Positions 36,227 through 45,416 of a DNA stretch of 64,000 nucleotides are shown piece by piece. Numbering within the stretch: position 1 is the first letter of the stretch; every line of letters starts with the position of its first letter. Source of the stretch: Chromatiales bacterium (ex Bugula neritina AB1) (GTDB lineage: Bacteria > Pseudomonadota > Gammaproteobacteria > Granulosicoccales > Granulosicoccaceae); the NCBI GenBank assembly GCA_001730015.1, contig MDLA01000175.1, positions 124,001-188,000 of the forward strand, in the 5' to 3' direction. Made by a program: the position numbers and the translations under genes. The notes beneath the pieces were generated by a model. It was not told where the DNA came from and made no database searches. It saw only the letters and a list, made by a program, of their open reading frames with translations.

Positions 36227-37183
36227 GTGCCTGACCAGTTACCGGTAATAGATCTGGCTCCCCTGAGCACCGGGCGTGGAATATCTGAAGTGGCTCAGGT
36301 GTTTCGAAACGCCTACACAGAGTACGGGTTTGGTATTGTTGTTAATCATGGCATTGCGGCAGATCACCTGTGTCGGTTGTTTGAAGCCTCCACAGCCTTT
36401 CATGCCCTTCCACGCGCTGAGAAAAACAAACTTGAATTAAACAGGTGTCACCGGGGCTTTATCGCAAATAATACTTCGATTGATGTAAACTCGCCGTTTG
36501 CCACAATCGAGAAACCGAATCAGTCCGAGTCGTTTTTGGTCATGCGCGAAGACTTGCCGGATTCAACACCGGTAGTGGAAGGGGCATATCTGGCCGGGCC
36601 CAATCAATGGCCTGAGTTATCGGGATTTCGCGCTACAGTGGAAAGCGCTCAGAAATCGTTTACATGTCTTGGTCGCAGCTTGATGCAAGTTGCCTGTAAG
36701 GCTCTGGGTGTCGAACAATCTCGAATGATGCCTGCGTTTGAAACCCCCACAACCTGGTTGCGGTTGTTGCATTATCCACCACAGCCACCGCAGTCACCCG
36801 CTGATTTATACGGTTCCGCACCTCATACCGATTTTGGTTGCATTACAATTCTGGCGCAGGATGATGTTGCCGGTTTACAGGTAATGAGCCCGGAAGGCAG
36901 CTGGATCGATGTGCCGCCTCAGAGCGGATCGCTGGTGGTAAATATAGGGGATATGCTGCATAGGTGGAGTAACGGTGTTTTGAGATCAACACCGCACCGT
37001 GTTATAAACCGATCCGGTGTAGACCGTTACTCATGTGCGTTTTTCTATGACCCGTACGTGGAAACTGTGGTTGCACCGTTGCATGAGTGTGTATCGGTCG
37101 AGAGACCGCTGAAATTTGAAGCCGTACATTTCGGTGATTTTCTCCGCGCCGAGCTCGAAGCCGCCTATCAGCAACACAAATAG
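36227..37183 (+). CDS. 2-oxoglutarate/Fe(II)-dependent oxygenase, isopenicillin-N-synthase-like
   Basis: Non-heme iron oxygenase of 318 aa. N-terminal domain LPVIDLAPLSTG with GFGIVVNHGIA, C-terminal jelly roll with the facial triad H200/D202 (PHTDFGCITIL) and H257 (TPHRVINR), and R267 in RYSCAFF for the 2-oxoglutarate carboxylate. I start at GTG 36227 (NTV-PDQLPVID); the frame continues back to GTG 36194. A 16-codon frame MLFRAFLYIVGIKHCA (36184-36234), with AGGAG upstream, overlaps that GTG out of frame and could be a coupled leader peptide. It may hydroxylate an intermediate produced by the neighbouring ligase. Confidence 0.88.
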   Translation: MPDQLPVIDLAPLSTGRGISEVAQVFRNAYTEYGFGIVVNHGIAADHLCRLFEASTAFHALPRAEKNKLELNRCHRGFIANNTSIDVNSPFATIEKPNQSESFLVMREDLPDSTPVVEGAYLAGPNQWPELSGFRATVESAQKSFTCLGRSLMQVACKALGVEQSRMMPAFETPTTWLRLLHYPPQPPQSPADLYGSAPHTDFGCITILAQDDVAGLQVMSPEGSWIDVPPQSGSLVVNIGDMLHRWSNGVLRSTPHRVINRSGVDRYSCAFFYDPYVETVVAPLHECVSVERPLKFEAVHFGDFLRAELEAAYQQHK

Positions 37184-37194
37184 ACAGAAATACA

Positions 37195-38040
37195 ATGCCA
37201 GCTACAGTACAGCGAATTGCAGCGTTTTCCGATGGCGACAGCGGCGGAAATCCGGCAGGGGTTTTAATTGCATCAAGGTTACCTGATGCGGCTCAAATGC
37301 AGCAAATTGCCGCTGAGGTCGGATATTCAGAAACAGCCTTTGCTATGCCCGGTAAAAACGATAGCTGGAGGGTACGCTATTTTTCTCCGGAGTCAGAAGT
37401 ACCCTTTTGCGGTCATGCCACAATAGCACTGGGTGCTGCGCTGGCGAATGAATATGGTAATGGTATATTCTCGCTCGAACTTAATGATGCTGATATTACG
37501 GTAGAGGGGCATCACAACGCTGGTGCATTATCTGCTGCGCTGCAATCACCATCAACCTATAGCAAGCCGCTGGATACTGATTTAGCAGAATCAGTTCTTA
37601 AGCTGTTCGGTTTGTCCCGTGCCGATCTGGATCCCGCTCTTCCGCCAGCATTTGCCCATGCTGGAGCCAATCATGTGATTGTCTCGCTGGCGAGCCGGAA
37701 ACGTTTGACTGATATGTCGTACGATCAGGCTGCAGGTAAAACGTTGATGGTCAATGCTAAACTGATTACCATCATGCTGGCCTATGCCGAGAGCCCCCGG
37801 CTGTTTCACACGCGTAACCCGTTTGCTTCAGGGGGAGTCTACGAGGATCCTGCAACCGGCGCAGCTACGGCTGCGCTGGCCGGGTATTTAAGGGATATAG
37901 ACTGGCAGCATGGCGGCGCTATTAATATTGTACAGGGTGAAGACATGGGATGTCGGTCACTGCTTAAAGCAGAGTTAAGCGATGAAAAAGGCAGTTCAAT
38001 CCGCGTATCCGGGAATGCTCGATTTATTCAGGCGGAGTAG
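37195..38040 (+). CDS. PhzF family isomerase/epimerase
   Basis: 281 aa with the two-lobed diaminopimelate-epimerase-like fold of PhzF, which catalyses aromatic isomerisation in phenazine synthesis. GNPAGV is at 19-23, catalytic Glu E46 in GYSETAF, CGHAT at 72-76, and FASGGVYEDPATGAATAALAGYL in the C-terminal lobe. No other phenazine gene occurs nearby, so this is one of the widespread PhzF proteins of unknown substrate. It is 11 bases after the oxygenase and ends the cluster. Confidence 0.9.
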   Translation: MPATVQRIAAFSDGDSGGNPAGVLIASRLPDAAQMQQIAAEVGYSETAFAMPGKNDSWRVRYFSPESEVPFCGHATIALGAALANEYGNGIFSLELNDADITVEGHHNAGALSAALQSPSTYSKPLDTDLAESVLKLFGLSRADLDPALPPAFAHAGANHVIVSLASRKRLTDMSYDQAAGKTLMVNAKLITIMLAYAESPRLFHTRNPFASGGVYEDPATGAATAALAGYLRDIDWQHGGAINIVQGEDMGCRSLLKAELSDEKGSSIRVSGNARFIQAE

Positions 38041-38245
38041 CAGAACTTCGTCCATTGACCCTTGTGCGGCATAATATTTCGAGTCCAGAAGCTGATAGAG
38101 CTGTATAAAAGGCGCTGCACGGATTTTTTACTGGATTGAGCCTGGTCATTCTAAGTGATGTTCAGAAAAAATGATTGCAGCGCCTTAGATGCTGCTATAG
38201 AAGCAGCGCAGCGGTTCCGGATCGGAATTTTATGCAGCACCAGGG

Positions 38246-38881
38246 TCAAATCAGTTTGCCGTGTTCCAGCCGATAGCGGGAATCGGCAATGGCTTTGGTG
38301 TCGTCGTCGTCGTGAGTTACCATTACAATGGCTCTGGATGCACCGTCTGCTAACTGTCGTATAAGACTGCGTATCTCTGCTTTCGTTTCATTGTCGAGTG
38401 CGCTAAAGGGTTCGTCCAGCAGTATCACTTCGGATGGTCTCAATAAAGCTCTGGCTATTGATACACGCTGCTGCTGACCACCAGAGAGGGTGCTGACCTG
38501 TTGATTCTCAAAACCCTGCAGACCGACCGATGCCAGCGCCTGGCGTGCTTTTTCCACTGAGCTGCCAGAGGAAGGAATAGCGGGGTCAATTCCGACAACG
38601 ACATTATCAAGTGCATTGCGGTGTTCAAACAGGTTGTTTTTCTGGAACACCGTTGTAACCGGCCGTTTGTCGGGAGCCAGTGAGGTAATTGGCTTGTCAT
38701 CCCAATATATATTTCCACTGATCGGTAAAAGAAAGCCGGCGATTAAATCCAGCAGGGTAGATTTCCCGCTTCCTGACTTGCCGCAGACTGCTGCTATAGA
38801 ACCACGTGGAACAGACAAAGAAAATTGATAAAGTCTGGTGTCTCGGGTATGGCGGAAGTGCAGGGAATCAAGTTGTAGCAT
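38246..38881 (-). CDS. thiQ: Thiamine ABC transporter ATP-binding protein
   Basis: 211 aa. Walker A is GKSGSGKST (34-42), signature LSGGQQQRVSIARAL, Walker B VILLDEPFSALD, H-loop THDDDD. MLQLDSLHFRH at the start and KRPVTTVFQKNNLFEHRN (Q-loop region) are usual for ThiQ. ATG 38881 overlaps the thiP 3' end by 14 bases. It powers uptake of thiamine, thiamine phosphate or TPP. Confidence 0.92.
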   Translation of the reverse strand: MLQLDSLHFRHTRDTRLYQFSLSVPRGSIAAVCGKSGSGKSTLLDLIAGFLLPISGNIYWDDKPITSLAPDKRPVTTVFQKNNLFEHRNALDNVVVGIDPAIPSSGSSVEKARQALASVGLQGFENQQVSTLSGGQQQRVSIARALLRPSEVILLDEPFSALDNETKAEIRSLIRQLADGASRAIVMVTHDDDDTKAIADSRYRLEHGKLI

Positions 38882-40463
38882 TTTTCCGCCTGCAAAATAA
38901 TCGAGGGAGTAAAGCAAATACAAATACGGTCAGCAGCAACATGAAACTGGCAATACCGGCTGCATCCTGTGTACGGTATGATCCCATTTTCTGATACAGG
39001 AGCCATGGCAGTGTGACGAAGTCCTGACTGCCGAATAGTGCAATTACTCCGAGATCACCAAGTGACATGCAAAATGCAATGGATGCGATGTATACCAACT
39101 CGCTGCGTAGCAGAACTGATTCGATCAATCGCCATCTGGAGATACCCTTGACCCCGAGAGAAAATGTTAGTTTGTCGTAGCGATTCGCCGCTTTGATCAT
39201 TGCCGGTGCGAGCGTCACAAATGCGAAGGGCAGTACCATCAGTACGTTTGCCGTTAGCAAAGCACAGATAGACCAAATGGTATAGCTTCCACCTATTTTG
39301 CGTGCAAGTAAAAAGAAACCCAGTCCCAGAACCAGTGAAGGTACTGCTAGAAACAGTGCTGATGAAAAGCTTAATAGTCGCAGGATAATTGCAGACGCAG
39401 CGGCTTCACCGAGGCGCTGAGTGGTTGCCAGTGTCGTGTAAGCGCTGGCCATTGCCACGGTGATAGCTACCACCAGAAGCGTCGATATAGATGCGATACT
39501 AATGCTGGTTACCGTGGCCCGATGAAAGTCCTTGTCAAGAAGTATGCGGATATAGTCGGACTGATAACCATCAACCGCTATCGCGACTAGTGGTAATATA
39601 AACAGCAGGCTGAAGCTGGTTATAATTGTCCACTGAAGTATACGAGCAGGTGTTTTGTCACCCCATTCCGAGTGGGCTTGTTCTGCGGCTATTAGTGAAT
39701 TATCTGCCATGAACCGGGTGCTTAGAGCAACCAGCACTGCGCCGATCCCCAGTTGTGTCAGAGCCAGGCCCAGTGCGCGTCCCAGGTCAAAATCAAGCTT
39801 GATTGCTTCGTAGATTGACACCTCGAGGGTATTGTATTTCGGAGAACCTCCGAGGGTGAGCACAATAGCGAATGAGGTGAAGCACAGTAGAAAGATTGTT
39901 GTAGCCAGTGCCGGCAAGCTAGCTGCTATTGCCGGGAGCTCAATTAGCTTAAAGCTCTGCCAGCTGCTCAGTCCTAAACTGCGTGCCAGTTTTCTTTGAG
40001 GCTCTGGAATCGCTTCAAATCGTCCAAGCAGGCTGCGGGCGGCAAAAGACGCATTGAAATAGCAATGACCTATTAAAATACCGCTGAATCCGAAAATGAA
40101 TGGTGGTATTTTTGTTCCATCGAATAATACGATTACATCGTTCAGCCAACCGGACCTGCCGAGGAGTGTGACAAGCCCGAGTACGACAACCAGAGTAGGA
40201 AGTACCAGCGCTGTTGAAAGTAGCGCGATGAAAAATGTACGTCCGAAAAATCTGGGCCTGTGACTGAGTGCCCATGCCAGTAATACGCCTATGAGCAAAG
40301 ACAGTATGGTAGACAGGCTCGCTTGAAGCGTCGTCCAGCCGATAGTGCGCAGAAGCCTGTTCCCTGCAGTGATGGAATCTACCCCGGGCTGAATAGCCAG
40401 TTGCGATAGCAGGCCTGCTGCTAAAACAAGCAGCAGGCAGGCAATAAGCAACCCTGGTAACAA
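38868..40463 (-). CDS. thiP: Thiamine ABC transporter permease
   Basis: 531 aa with about twelve membrane segments, a fused pair of six-TM BPD-type permease domains. Each has an EAA-like loop (RKLARSLGLSSWQSFKLIELPAI and DKLTFSLGVKGISRWRLIESVLL) contacting ThiQ. KYNTLEVSIYEAIKLDFDL is conserved in ThiP. It lies between thiB (129 bases upstream) and thiQ. Confidence 0.93.
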   Translation of the reverse strand: MLPGLLIACLLLVLAAGLLSQLAIQPGVDSITAGNRLLRTIGWTTLQASLSTILSLLIGVLLAWALSHRPRFFGRTFFIALLSTALVLPTLVVVLGLVTLLGRSGWLNDVIVLFDGTKIPPFIFGFSGILIGHCYFNASFAARSLLGRFEAIPEPQRKLARSLGLSSWQSFKLIELPAIAASLPALATTIFLLCFTSFAIVLTLGGSPKYNTLEVSIYEAIKLDFDLGRALGLALTQLGIGAVLVALSTRFMADNSLIAAEQAHSEWGDKTPARILQWTIITSFSLLFILPLVAIAVDGYQSDYIRILLDKDFHRATVTSISIASISTLLVVAITVAMASAYTTLATTQRLGEAAASAIILRLLSFSSALFLAVPSLVLGLGFFLLARKIGGSYTIWSICALLTANVLMVLPFAFVTLAPAMIKAANRYDKLTFSLGVKGISRWRLIESVLLRSELVYIASIAFCMSLGDLGVIALFGSQDFVTLPWLLYQKMGSYRTQDAAGIASFMLLLTVFVFALLPRLFCRRKNATT

Positions 40464-40592
40464 GCTTGAGTAAAAGTGTTTTATAATGTCAGTTTTCTCT
40501 ACGCCAGACGTGGATATGCTGTACGTGCAGTGCAGCGAATCATACGGTCAGCATTAGATCGGGCATTGGCACATGCTAAACCTTGGCAATTG

Positions 40593-41603
40593 TTATTGGC
40601 CTAGTGTTTCTTTCCATTGCTCAATCCAGTTGCTTCTGTTTTCCTCGACAGTAACGCCGTCTATTAATAGTGACTTTTCAGGTAAGTGTAGTGACTCAAA
40701 TCCTGTGGGTAGCCCCTTGGCTGTTTTTGTTGCCGGATAGACCCAGTTTGTTGTCGGGATAATATCCTGAACGGTGTCAGATAACATGAATTGCATGAAT
40801 GATCGGGCGAGTTCCTGGTTTTGAGATGTCTTTACGATTGCCGCTACCTCGATCTGCAGGTAATGCCCTTCGTCAAAAGGCGCTGCCGCGAATCTTGAAT
40901 CTTTTTCTGCGATCAGGTGGTAAGCCGGTGATGTGGTATAGCTGAGTACCATATCTGCTTCGTCTTTTAGAAACAGCCCATAGGAGTCCGACCAGCCTTT
41001 GGTGACTGTGACAATTTTACCTGCGAGCCCTTGCCAGATTTCTTGTGCGTTATCCCCATAGGCCTGTTGAATCCACAATAGCAAGCCAAGGCCGGGTGTG
41101 CTGGAGCGTGGATCCTGGATAACAATTTTAAAGTCATCAGGCATATCGACCAGAGCCTGGAATGAAGTTGGAGGGGCTGCAACGTTATCTTTGTTATAAA
41201 CGAAGGAGAAATAGCTGTAATCGAAGGGTAGGAACGTTGGATCAGACCAGTCGCCTGTTGGTAGTGCAAGGGCTCCGGTGGATGCGCCATGTGTGGTGAA
41301 AAGACCGGTTTCTCTAGCTGCTTCTGCAATATTGGTATCGAGGCCCAGGATAATATCTGCCTTGGTCTGGTTGCCTTCCAGTTGGATCTTTCTTAGTGCA
41401 CCAATGGAAGAGTCAGCGGCAACAAACTGTACGTCGCAGTCGCAATCGGTTTCAAATGCTTCTTCGATGCCCGGCGCGGGCCCCCAGTCTGCTGCAAATG
41501 CATCATAGGTGTATATCGTAAGAACCGGTTTGTCTCCGGCCTTTAGCGCTACACTGGTGGCTAATAATAGGGCCGCTGTCAGGTATTTTGTGATTTGCAA
41601 CAT
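40593..41603 (-). CDS. thiB: Thiamine-binding periplasmic protein
   Basis: 336 aa. Residues 1-22 are a Sec signal peptide (AALLLATSVALKA). The mature part starts KPVLTIYTYDAFAADWGPAPGIEEAFETDC, the classical ThiB beginning, followed by KADIILGLDTN and SYTTSPAYH. Binds thiamine species in the periplasm for ThiPQ. AAGGA eight bases upstream supports the ATG at 41603. Its mRNA leader contains a TPP riboswitch. Confidence 0.95.
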   Translation of the reverse strand: MLQITKYLTAALLLATSVALKAGDKPVLTIYTYDAFAADWGPAPGIEEAFETDCDCDVQFVAADSSIGALRKIQLEGNQTKADIILGLDTNIAEAARETGLFTTHGASTGALALPTGDWSDPTFLPFDYSYFSFVYNKDNVAAPPTSFQALVDMPDDFKIVIQDPRSSTPGLGLLLWIQQAYGDNAQEIWQGLAGKIVTVTKGWSDSYGLFLKDEADMVLSYTTSPAYHLIAEKDSRFAAAPFDEGHYLQIEVAAIVKTSQNQELARSFMQFMLSDTVQDIIPTTNWVYPATKTAKGLPTGFESLHLPEKSLLIDGVTVEENRSNWIEQWKETLGQ

Positions 41604-42013
41604 AGCTTATTCCTTCTTGAGGTGGCATTTACCAGATAAATCGCAGTGAGCAAATACTAGTGCAAATGCGAAAAAGGCAGGCGTCAGGACAGGGAGTTGA
41701 GCAGCGGTATGTTGCGATGTCTCACTTCCTACGCCAGAATTACCTGGTTCAGGTTCAATGGGTGTTTCTCAGCGACGCTAATGGCCGCACCCCAGCGAGT
41801 TACTTCGATCATAGCCTAAATTTGAATGAATTAAAATACGTGGGTACAGGAAGCAGGAGTGTGGGTGTCAGTGCACAGATATTCTGAAATGGCTAACGAC
41901 GCAGACCGGGATCTTCATTTTCTGATGGTTTCTCGCGCTGTTCTGCTGATCAGGTTGGCGCGATTAAGCAGGAGATTTTAAAGTATGGCGTCTGATCGTG
42001 TGACGGTTGTTCG
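41604..42013. other. thiB-thiN divergent intergenic region
   Basis: 410 bases. Apart from the TPP riboswitch (41720-41801) serving thiB, I see the expression platform up to thiB on the left and about 210 bases to the right which should contain both divergent promoters. No other gene or repeat was recognised. Confidence 0.5.
41720..41801 (-). ncRNA. TPP riboswitch (THI element)
   Basis: Read on the minus strand, it contains GGGGTGCG, then GCTGAGA, ACCC, TTGAACCTGA, the GGTAAT core and GGCGTAGGAAGTGAG, the conserved thiamine-pyrophosphate aptamer in correct order. It lies 117 bases before thiB and should repress thiBPQ when TPP is plentiful. No terminator hairpin is apparent downstream, so control is probably translational, as usual in proteobacteria. 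P1 pairing is ACTC with GAGT-type bases at the two ends. Confidence 0.95.
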
Positions 42014-42694
42014 ATGATAGAAGCACTTAGTTTTGGTTGCCCTGTGATTTTGCTCGGCGGGGGCGATTGTGACCTGTCGCTGCTTCGGCGGATGACCGCT
42101 CAAGGCTGGCCCCTGGTTGCGGCAGATGGCGGTGCTAATCGACTATTGGATACAGAGATAAATCCTGCAGCGATTATTGGAGATCTCGATTCACTGCAGC
42201 AGAGGTCGAGATGGGAGTCCGTTTGTCCGGTGATCCAGATAGAAGAGCAAAATACCACAGACTTTGAAAAGTGCCTGTACCAGTGTAAGGCACCCTTGTT
42301 TGTCGCATTGGGTTTTACCGGCAAACGATTTGATCATACTCTGGCTGCACTGCATGTTTTGCATCGCTATGTGGATAGCAGAATTGTTGCACTGGTGTCC
42401 GATACCGACGTGGTAGTCGTAATCCGGGGAGCGCTATATCTGGAGCTGCCAAAAGGCATTCGCTTGTCTGTCTATCCGATGGAGCGGGTGGAGTTCTCCG
42501 GCAGTACCGGTTTGCTGTACCCCTTAGACAATCTGGTTATGCAGCAGGGTCAGTCAATCGGTTGTTCTAATTCCACCAATGATAATGCGGTATCTATTGT
42601 GCCGCTTGACCGGGGCACTTATTCGGTAATTGTGCCGGTTGCTGAGTTTAATTCCATGACCAGAGCTTTGATCCAGCGCGGTCAGTCTGGTTGA
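42014..42694 (+). CDS. thiN: Thiamine pyrophosphokinase
   Basis: Converts thiamine plus ATP to TPP and AMP, so imported thiamine becomes cofactor. 226 aa. VAADGGANRLLD and IIGDLDSL carry the catalytic aspartates, NTTDFEKCL and GFTGKRFDHTLAALHVL complete the N-terminal domain, and the C-terminal beta part has the substrate-binding SNSTNDNAVSI. Divergent from thiBPQ, making one uptake-and-activation locus. ATG 42014 fits the family. Confidence 0.93.
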   Translation: MIEALSFGCPVILLGGGDCDLSLLRRMTAQGWPLVAADGGANRLLDTEINPAAIIGDLDSLQQRSRWESVCPVIQIEEQNTTDFEKCLYQCKAPLFVALGFTGKRFDHTLAALHVLHRYVDSRIVALVSDTDVVVVIRGALYLELPKGIRLSVYPMERVEFSGSTGLLYPLDNLVMQQGQSIGCSNSTNDNAVSIVPLDRGTYSVIVPVAEFNSMTRALIQRGQSG

Positions 42695-42742
42695 TATATC
42701 GTACTGTGGCGCATCAGCTCAACGGAAACAAGGGGGCAAAAA

Positions 42743-42994
42743 ATGTCAGAAATAACACTGCCGGATGATGAATATGATCCGTTAATCGCTAAAGTTAAGC
42801 AGTACTTTTTATCTGAACTTGATCGGGAATTAGGTCAGTTTGAAGCGCGTTTTGTTATAGATTTTTTTGTGGCTGAATTGGGTCCGCGAATTTATAACAG
42901 CGCGCTTGTGGATGCCAGGGCTGTTGTCGAGACCCGTGCTGAGCTCATTTCCGAGGCAATCAACGAGATAGAAAAAGATATTCCACGGAGCTAG
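42743..42994 (+). CDS. DUF2164 family protein
   Basis: Small protein of 83 aa, function unknown. The sequence around YFLSELDRELGQFEARFVIDFFVAELGPRIYNSALVDARAVVE matches the DUF2164 layout (a helical domain with Yf-eLd-elg and IYN). AAGGGGG seven bases upstream gives a strong start. It follows thiN by 48 bases and may share its transcript. Its TAG stop is the TAG of the CTAG target duplication of MITE copy 4, abutting the element. Confidence 0.85.
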   Translation: MSEITLPDDEYDPLIAKVKQYFLSELDRELGQFEARFVIDFFVAELGPRIYNSALVDARAVVETRAELISEAINEIEKDIPRS

Positions 42995-43174
42995 CCCGCA
43001 TTATTCACGGGACTGACGGAATCTCACTTGATATTTGATTCCACAGAGAATTTTTTTGCTCTTGCAAATATCAAACAAACCATTCGGCGCGAGAAGAGAA
43101 ATCCACCGTGAAAACCCTTGCCGTGAATAGATCAGGTCGGCGCGATATCCTTGCCACCCCATAAATAATGCGGG
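42995..43174 (+). mobile_element. MITE copy 4 (180 bp, forward orientation)
   Basis: Left end CCCGCATTATTCACGGG, right end ATAAATAATGCGGG. The flanks are CTAG at 42991-42994 and CCAG at 43175-43178, a duplication with one changed base. It lies between the 3' ends of the DUF2164 gene and eboC, opposite in orientation to copy 5. Confidence 0.87.
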
Positions 43175-43208
43175 CCAGAGGTTACAGAGCTCAGCACTTT
43201 ACTATCCT

Positions 43209-44084
43209 TCAGGTGCCGGAAATATATCGTTGCAGGAACAGGGTGAATGCGAAGGCTATCAGTGCCAACGCCATAATAGACAAACTGCTGGTTGAAGCTA
43301 TAAAGATTGCGTCGACCAGACTTATGCCTGCTATCATCGAGACCACGGCCTTTGGTATATCGCCTGATTCTTTTCGTTGAATCAGATAGAGACAATAAAT
43401 TATCCAGATGTTGAAGGCGACTAATGCGAGCAGTATTTGTGTATCGCCGATTAATGCATAGATGCCAAAAAGCGCAGGTGCTGCGAGAAAGACGAGCGGC
43501 CACATGTTCTTTACCGTTCCTAGATTTTCCTGTTTAGCTACATAGGTTAGTCCGATCAAATAGGCGAGCAGTACGATAGCACCCGCATAAAGCATAAATG
43601 ACGGGCTTTCCATAGCGGTAAATCCGGCGCAGAGGTAAACGAGCATTCTGCAGGCTCCCATTACTACCGGGCTTAAGGGATTATTTTTATGCCAGGCGTT
43701 GTACAAAACAATAGCAGCACAGAGAGCTGTCGCGATCAATGCCGACCTAAGAACACTGTGTCCCCAGCCGTATGCTGCCAGCGCAGAGAACATAATAGCG
43801 GCGCCGAGTAATGTGAACCCTGCTGCATAGACATCTCCGGCTTTAACCTCCCCCGATGGTATTGGACGTTCGGGCCTTTCTTTTGCATCGATCTTGCGAT
43901 CAAACGCATCGTTTAGAAACATGCCACCAATGTATGCGGCTGTCATGGCGATGGTCAGGCTTACGATATTCCAGTTAAATGGGCTGGCACCGGCTAGCAC
44001 AACACCTGCAAGAGTATTACTCCAAACTGTTGGGAGGTTCGATACACGGCCAAGTTTCAAAGCAGTTGAGACTGACCAACTCAT
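43209..44084 (-). CDS. eboC: EboC, UbiA-family prenyltransferase
   Basis: Integral-membrane prenyltransferase of 291 aa, about eight helices. First Asp-rich motif NDAFDRKIDAKERPERPIPSG begins at N58 (NDxxDxxxD), and the second-motif position reads YVAKQENLG, where typical UbiA enzymes have a DxxxD; this weaker second motif is usual in EboC. ATG 44084 overlaps the eboE stop as ATGA, so the frame upstream to 44105 is not used and translation is coupled. In ebo clusters EboC is thought to attach a prenyl chain to a sugar/alcohol-type acceptor or a carrier lipid. Its donor could come from the idi in this locus. Confidence 0.88.
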   Translation of the reverse strand: MSWSVSTALKLGRVSNLPTVWSNTLAGVVLAGASPFNWNIVSLTIAMTAAYIGGMFLNDAFDRKIDAKERPERPIPSGEVKAGDVYAAGFTLLGAAIMFSALAAYGWGHSVLRSALIATALCAAIVLYNAWHKNNPLSPVVMGACRMLVYLCAGFTAMESPSFMLYAGAIVLLAYLIGLTYVAKQENLGTVKNMWPLVFLAAPALFGIYALIGDTQILLALVAFNIWIIYCLYLIQRKESGDIPKAVVSMIAGISLVDAIFIASTSSLSIMALALIAFAFTLFLQRYISGT

Positions 44085-45307
44085 GATAATTGCTCTCTCA
44101 CCCAACTGATTTCACGAACGATAGCTTCATCTATTGACTGCGTTTTATACGCTTCCGGTAGTACACTCCAGGTATAGGTTTCCACTTCCAGGTGCTTGCT
44201 GACGGGTTTTAATTTATGCAGCGCCAGAATGTCGCGTATAAAAAACTGGGTCGATGAAAACGCTCCCAGGTCATCGAGAAATATTGGCACGTGAAAGTGC
44301 ACTCTCCATTCACGCGGTAGTTCATCGTCGGTTAGTTTTGCGAATGCATCCGGCAGATCGGCGAATCGATTTATACTACCTCCGTGATTTTCAACGACCT
44401 GGTGCAGGTAAACTTCATCGTCGAACGGGCGTAGCAGCTCTGCTGTTTCAGCCGTTACGTTCGTTAGCCGCAAGCCTGCACTTATCTGTATTTTGCCAAT
44501 GATGATTCCTGCATTATCGAGAGTTTGCAGGCAATGGTGCGCATCTTCGAATTCAACAGCCGCATGGCAGAGATCCAGACACAGAGTGAGGTGCTTGTGC
44601 AATAGCTCAGATGCGCGTGACTTGCTGACTCCGAGCAGATCTGCCAGCTGTTTCGTTGGCTTATCGCTGAAGAGGTGATCGGTAAAAAAATCTACAGACT
44701 CTTCTATAGTTTCCAGAAAACAGCAGGGTTCCGGTTCCAGAGCCAGAAGAATTTCGCAATTATTTTTCCGCTCGAGTCGTGCGAGGTGCGCGACGTGTTT
44801 AACCAGATTCGAGGCTATCAGTGAGATATCGTCCGGTGTGTTGACGCAGTCTTTGAAGGCACCGGGAACCGTGCTGATTGTGCCGGTTTGCCCCGCAGGG
44901 AGAAACTGCGAAAAAACATCGGCTATTTCGTTGGTGTAGCGAAGACGTTCTTTGTCCTTCCAGTCTGGCAGGTAGACATCTTCTTTGACTCGTGTGCCAT
45001 GGAAGGGACCGTAAGGAAATCCGTTAATAGTAAATACATAGCATTGGTTGTTGTCGAGAAACTCCTTGAATTGCTTCATCGCACCTGGTTCTGCCAGTTC
45101 CCGGGTTGCTGCGGCAGACAAGCGCAGACCAATACCGAATCGGCCTGCGCGATTGGAGTCAGTGTCATTTTTGTTTAGCAGTGCATCGCGTATTGCAGGA
45201 ACGTGTTTGTGCACGTTGCTTTCAACTTCTGCCCAGCTTTCACCCGGATGGATATTGGAGCAATAGGTGAGGTGATCAAAGGATCCCGCGCTGTTTTTAA
45301 TTTGCAT
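44081..45307 (-). CDS. eboE: EboE, metabolite traffic protein (TIM-barrel)
   Basis: 408 aa of the xylose-isomerase/AP-endonuclease-like TIM-barrel type. HLTYCSNIHPGESWAEV at the N-terminus, INGFPYGPFHGTRVKEDVYLPDWKDKERLRYT, ALEPEPCCFLET, LDLCHAAVEFED and HFHVPIFLDDLG carry the expected metal-ligand Glu/His/Asp residues at strand ends and match the EboE family. I start at ATG 45307; the frame extends to GTG 45328 next to a fragment that resembles a MITE end. Function is inferred from ebo mutants in Nostoc, where the cluster is needed for moving a scytonemin precursor to the periplasm. Confidence 0.88.
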   Translation of the reverse strand: MQIKNSAGSFDHLTYCSNIHPGESWAEVESNVHKHVPAIRDALLNKNDTDSNRAGRFGIGLRLSAAATRELAEPGAMKQFKEFLDNNQCYVFTINGFPYGPFHGTRVKEDVYLPDWKDKERLRYTNEIADVFSQFLPAGQTGTISTVPGAFKDCVNTPDDISLIASNLVKHVAHLARLERKNNCEILLALEPEPCCFLETIEESVDFFTDHLFSDKPTKQLADLLGVSKSRASELLHKHLTLCLDLCHAAVEFEDAHHCLQTLDNAGIIIGKIQISAGLRLTNVTAETAELLRPFDDEVYLHQVVENHGGSINRFADLPDAFAKLTDDELPREWRVHFHVPIFLDDLGAFSSTQFFIRDILALHKLKPVSKHLEVETYTWSVLPEAYKTQSIDEAIVREISWVREQLS

Positions 45308-45416
45308 AATTAAGGTTTCAGACTGCACGCATTATTCGAAAGACACCTGAGCTGATTGTACAAACTACCTGATTTAAAGCGAGCAGGTGGCTATTCGGGA
45401 TCAAGTGATGATTTAA

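Noticed and set aside
45322..45342. CGCATTATTC next to the eboE start, resembling a MITE terminus.
   Set aside because: Only ten bases match and no second end or duplication is present; it may be a relic but cannot be shown.
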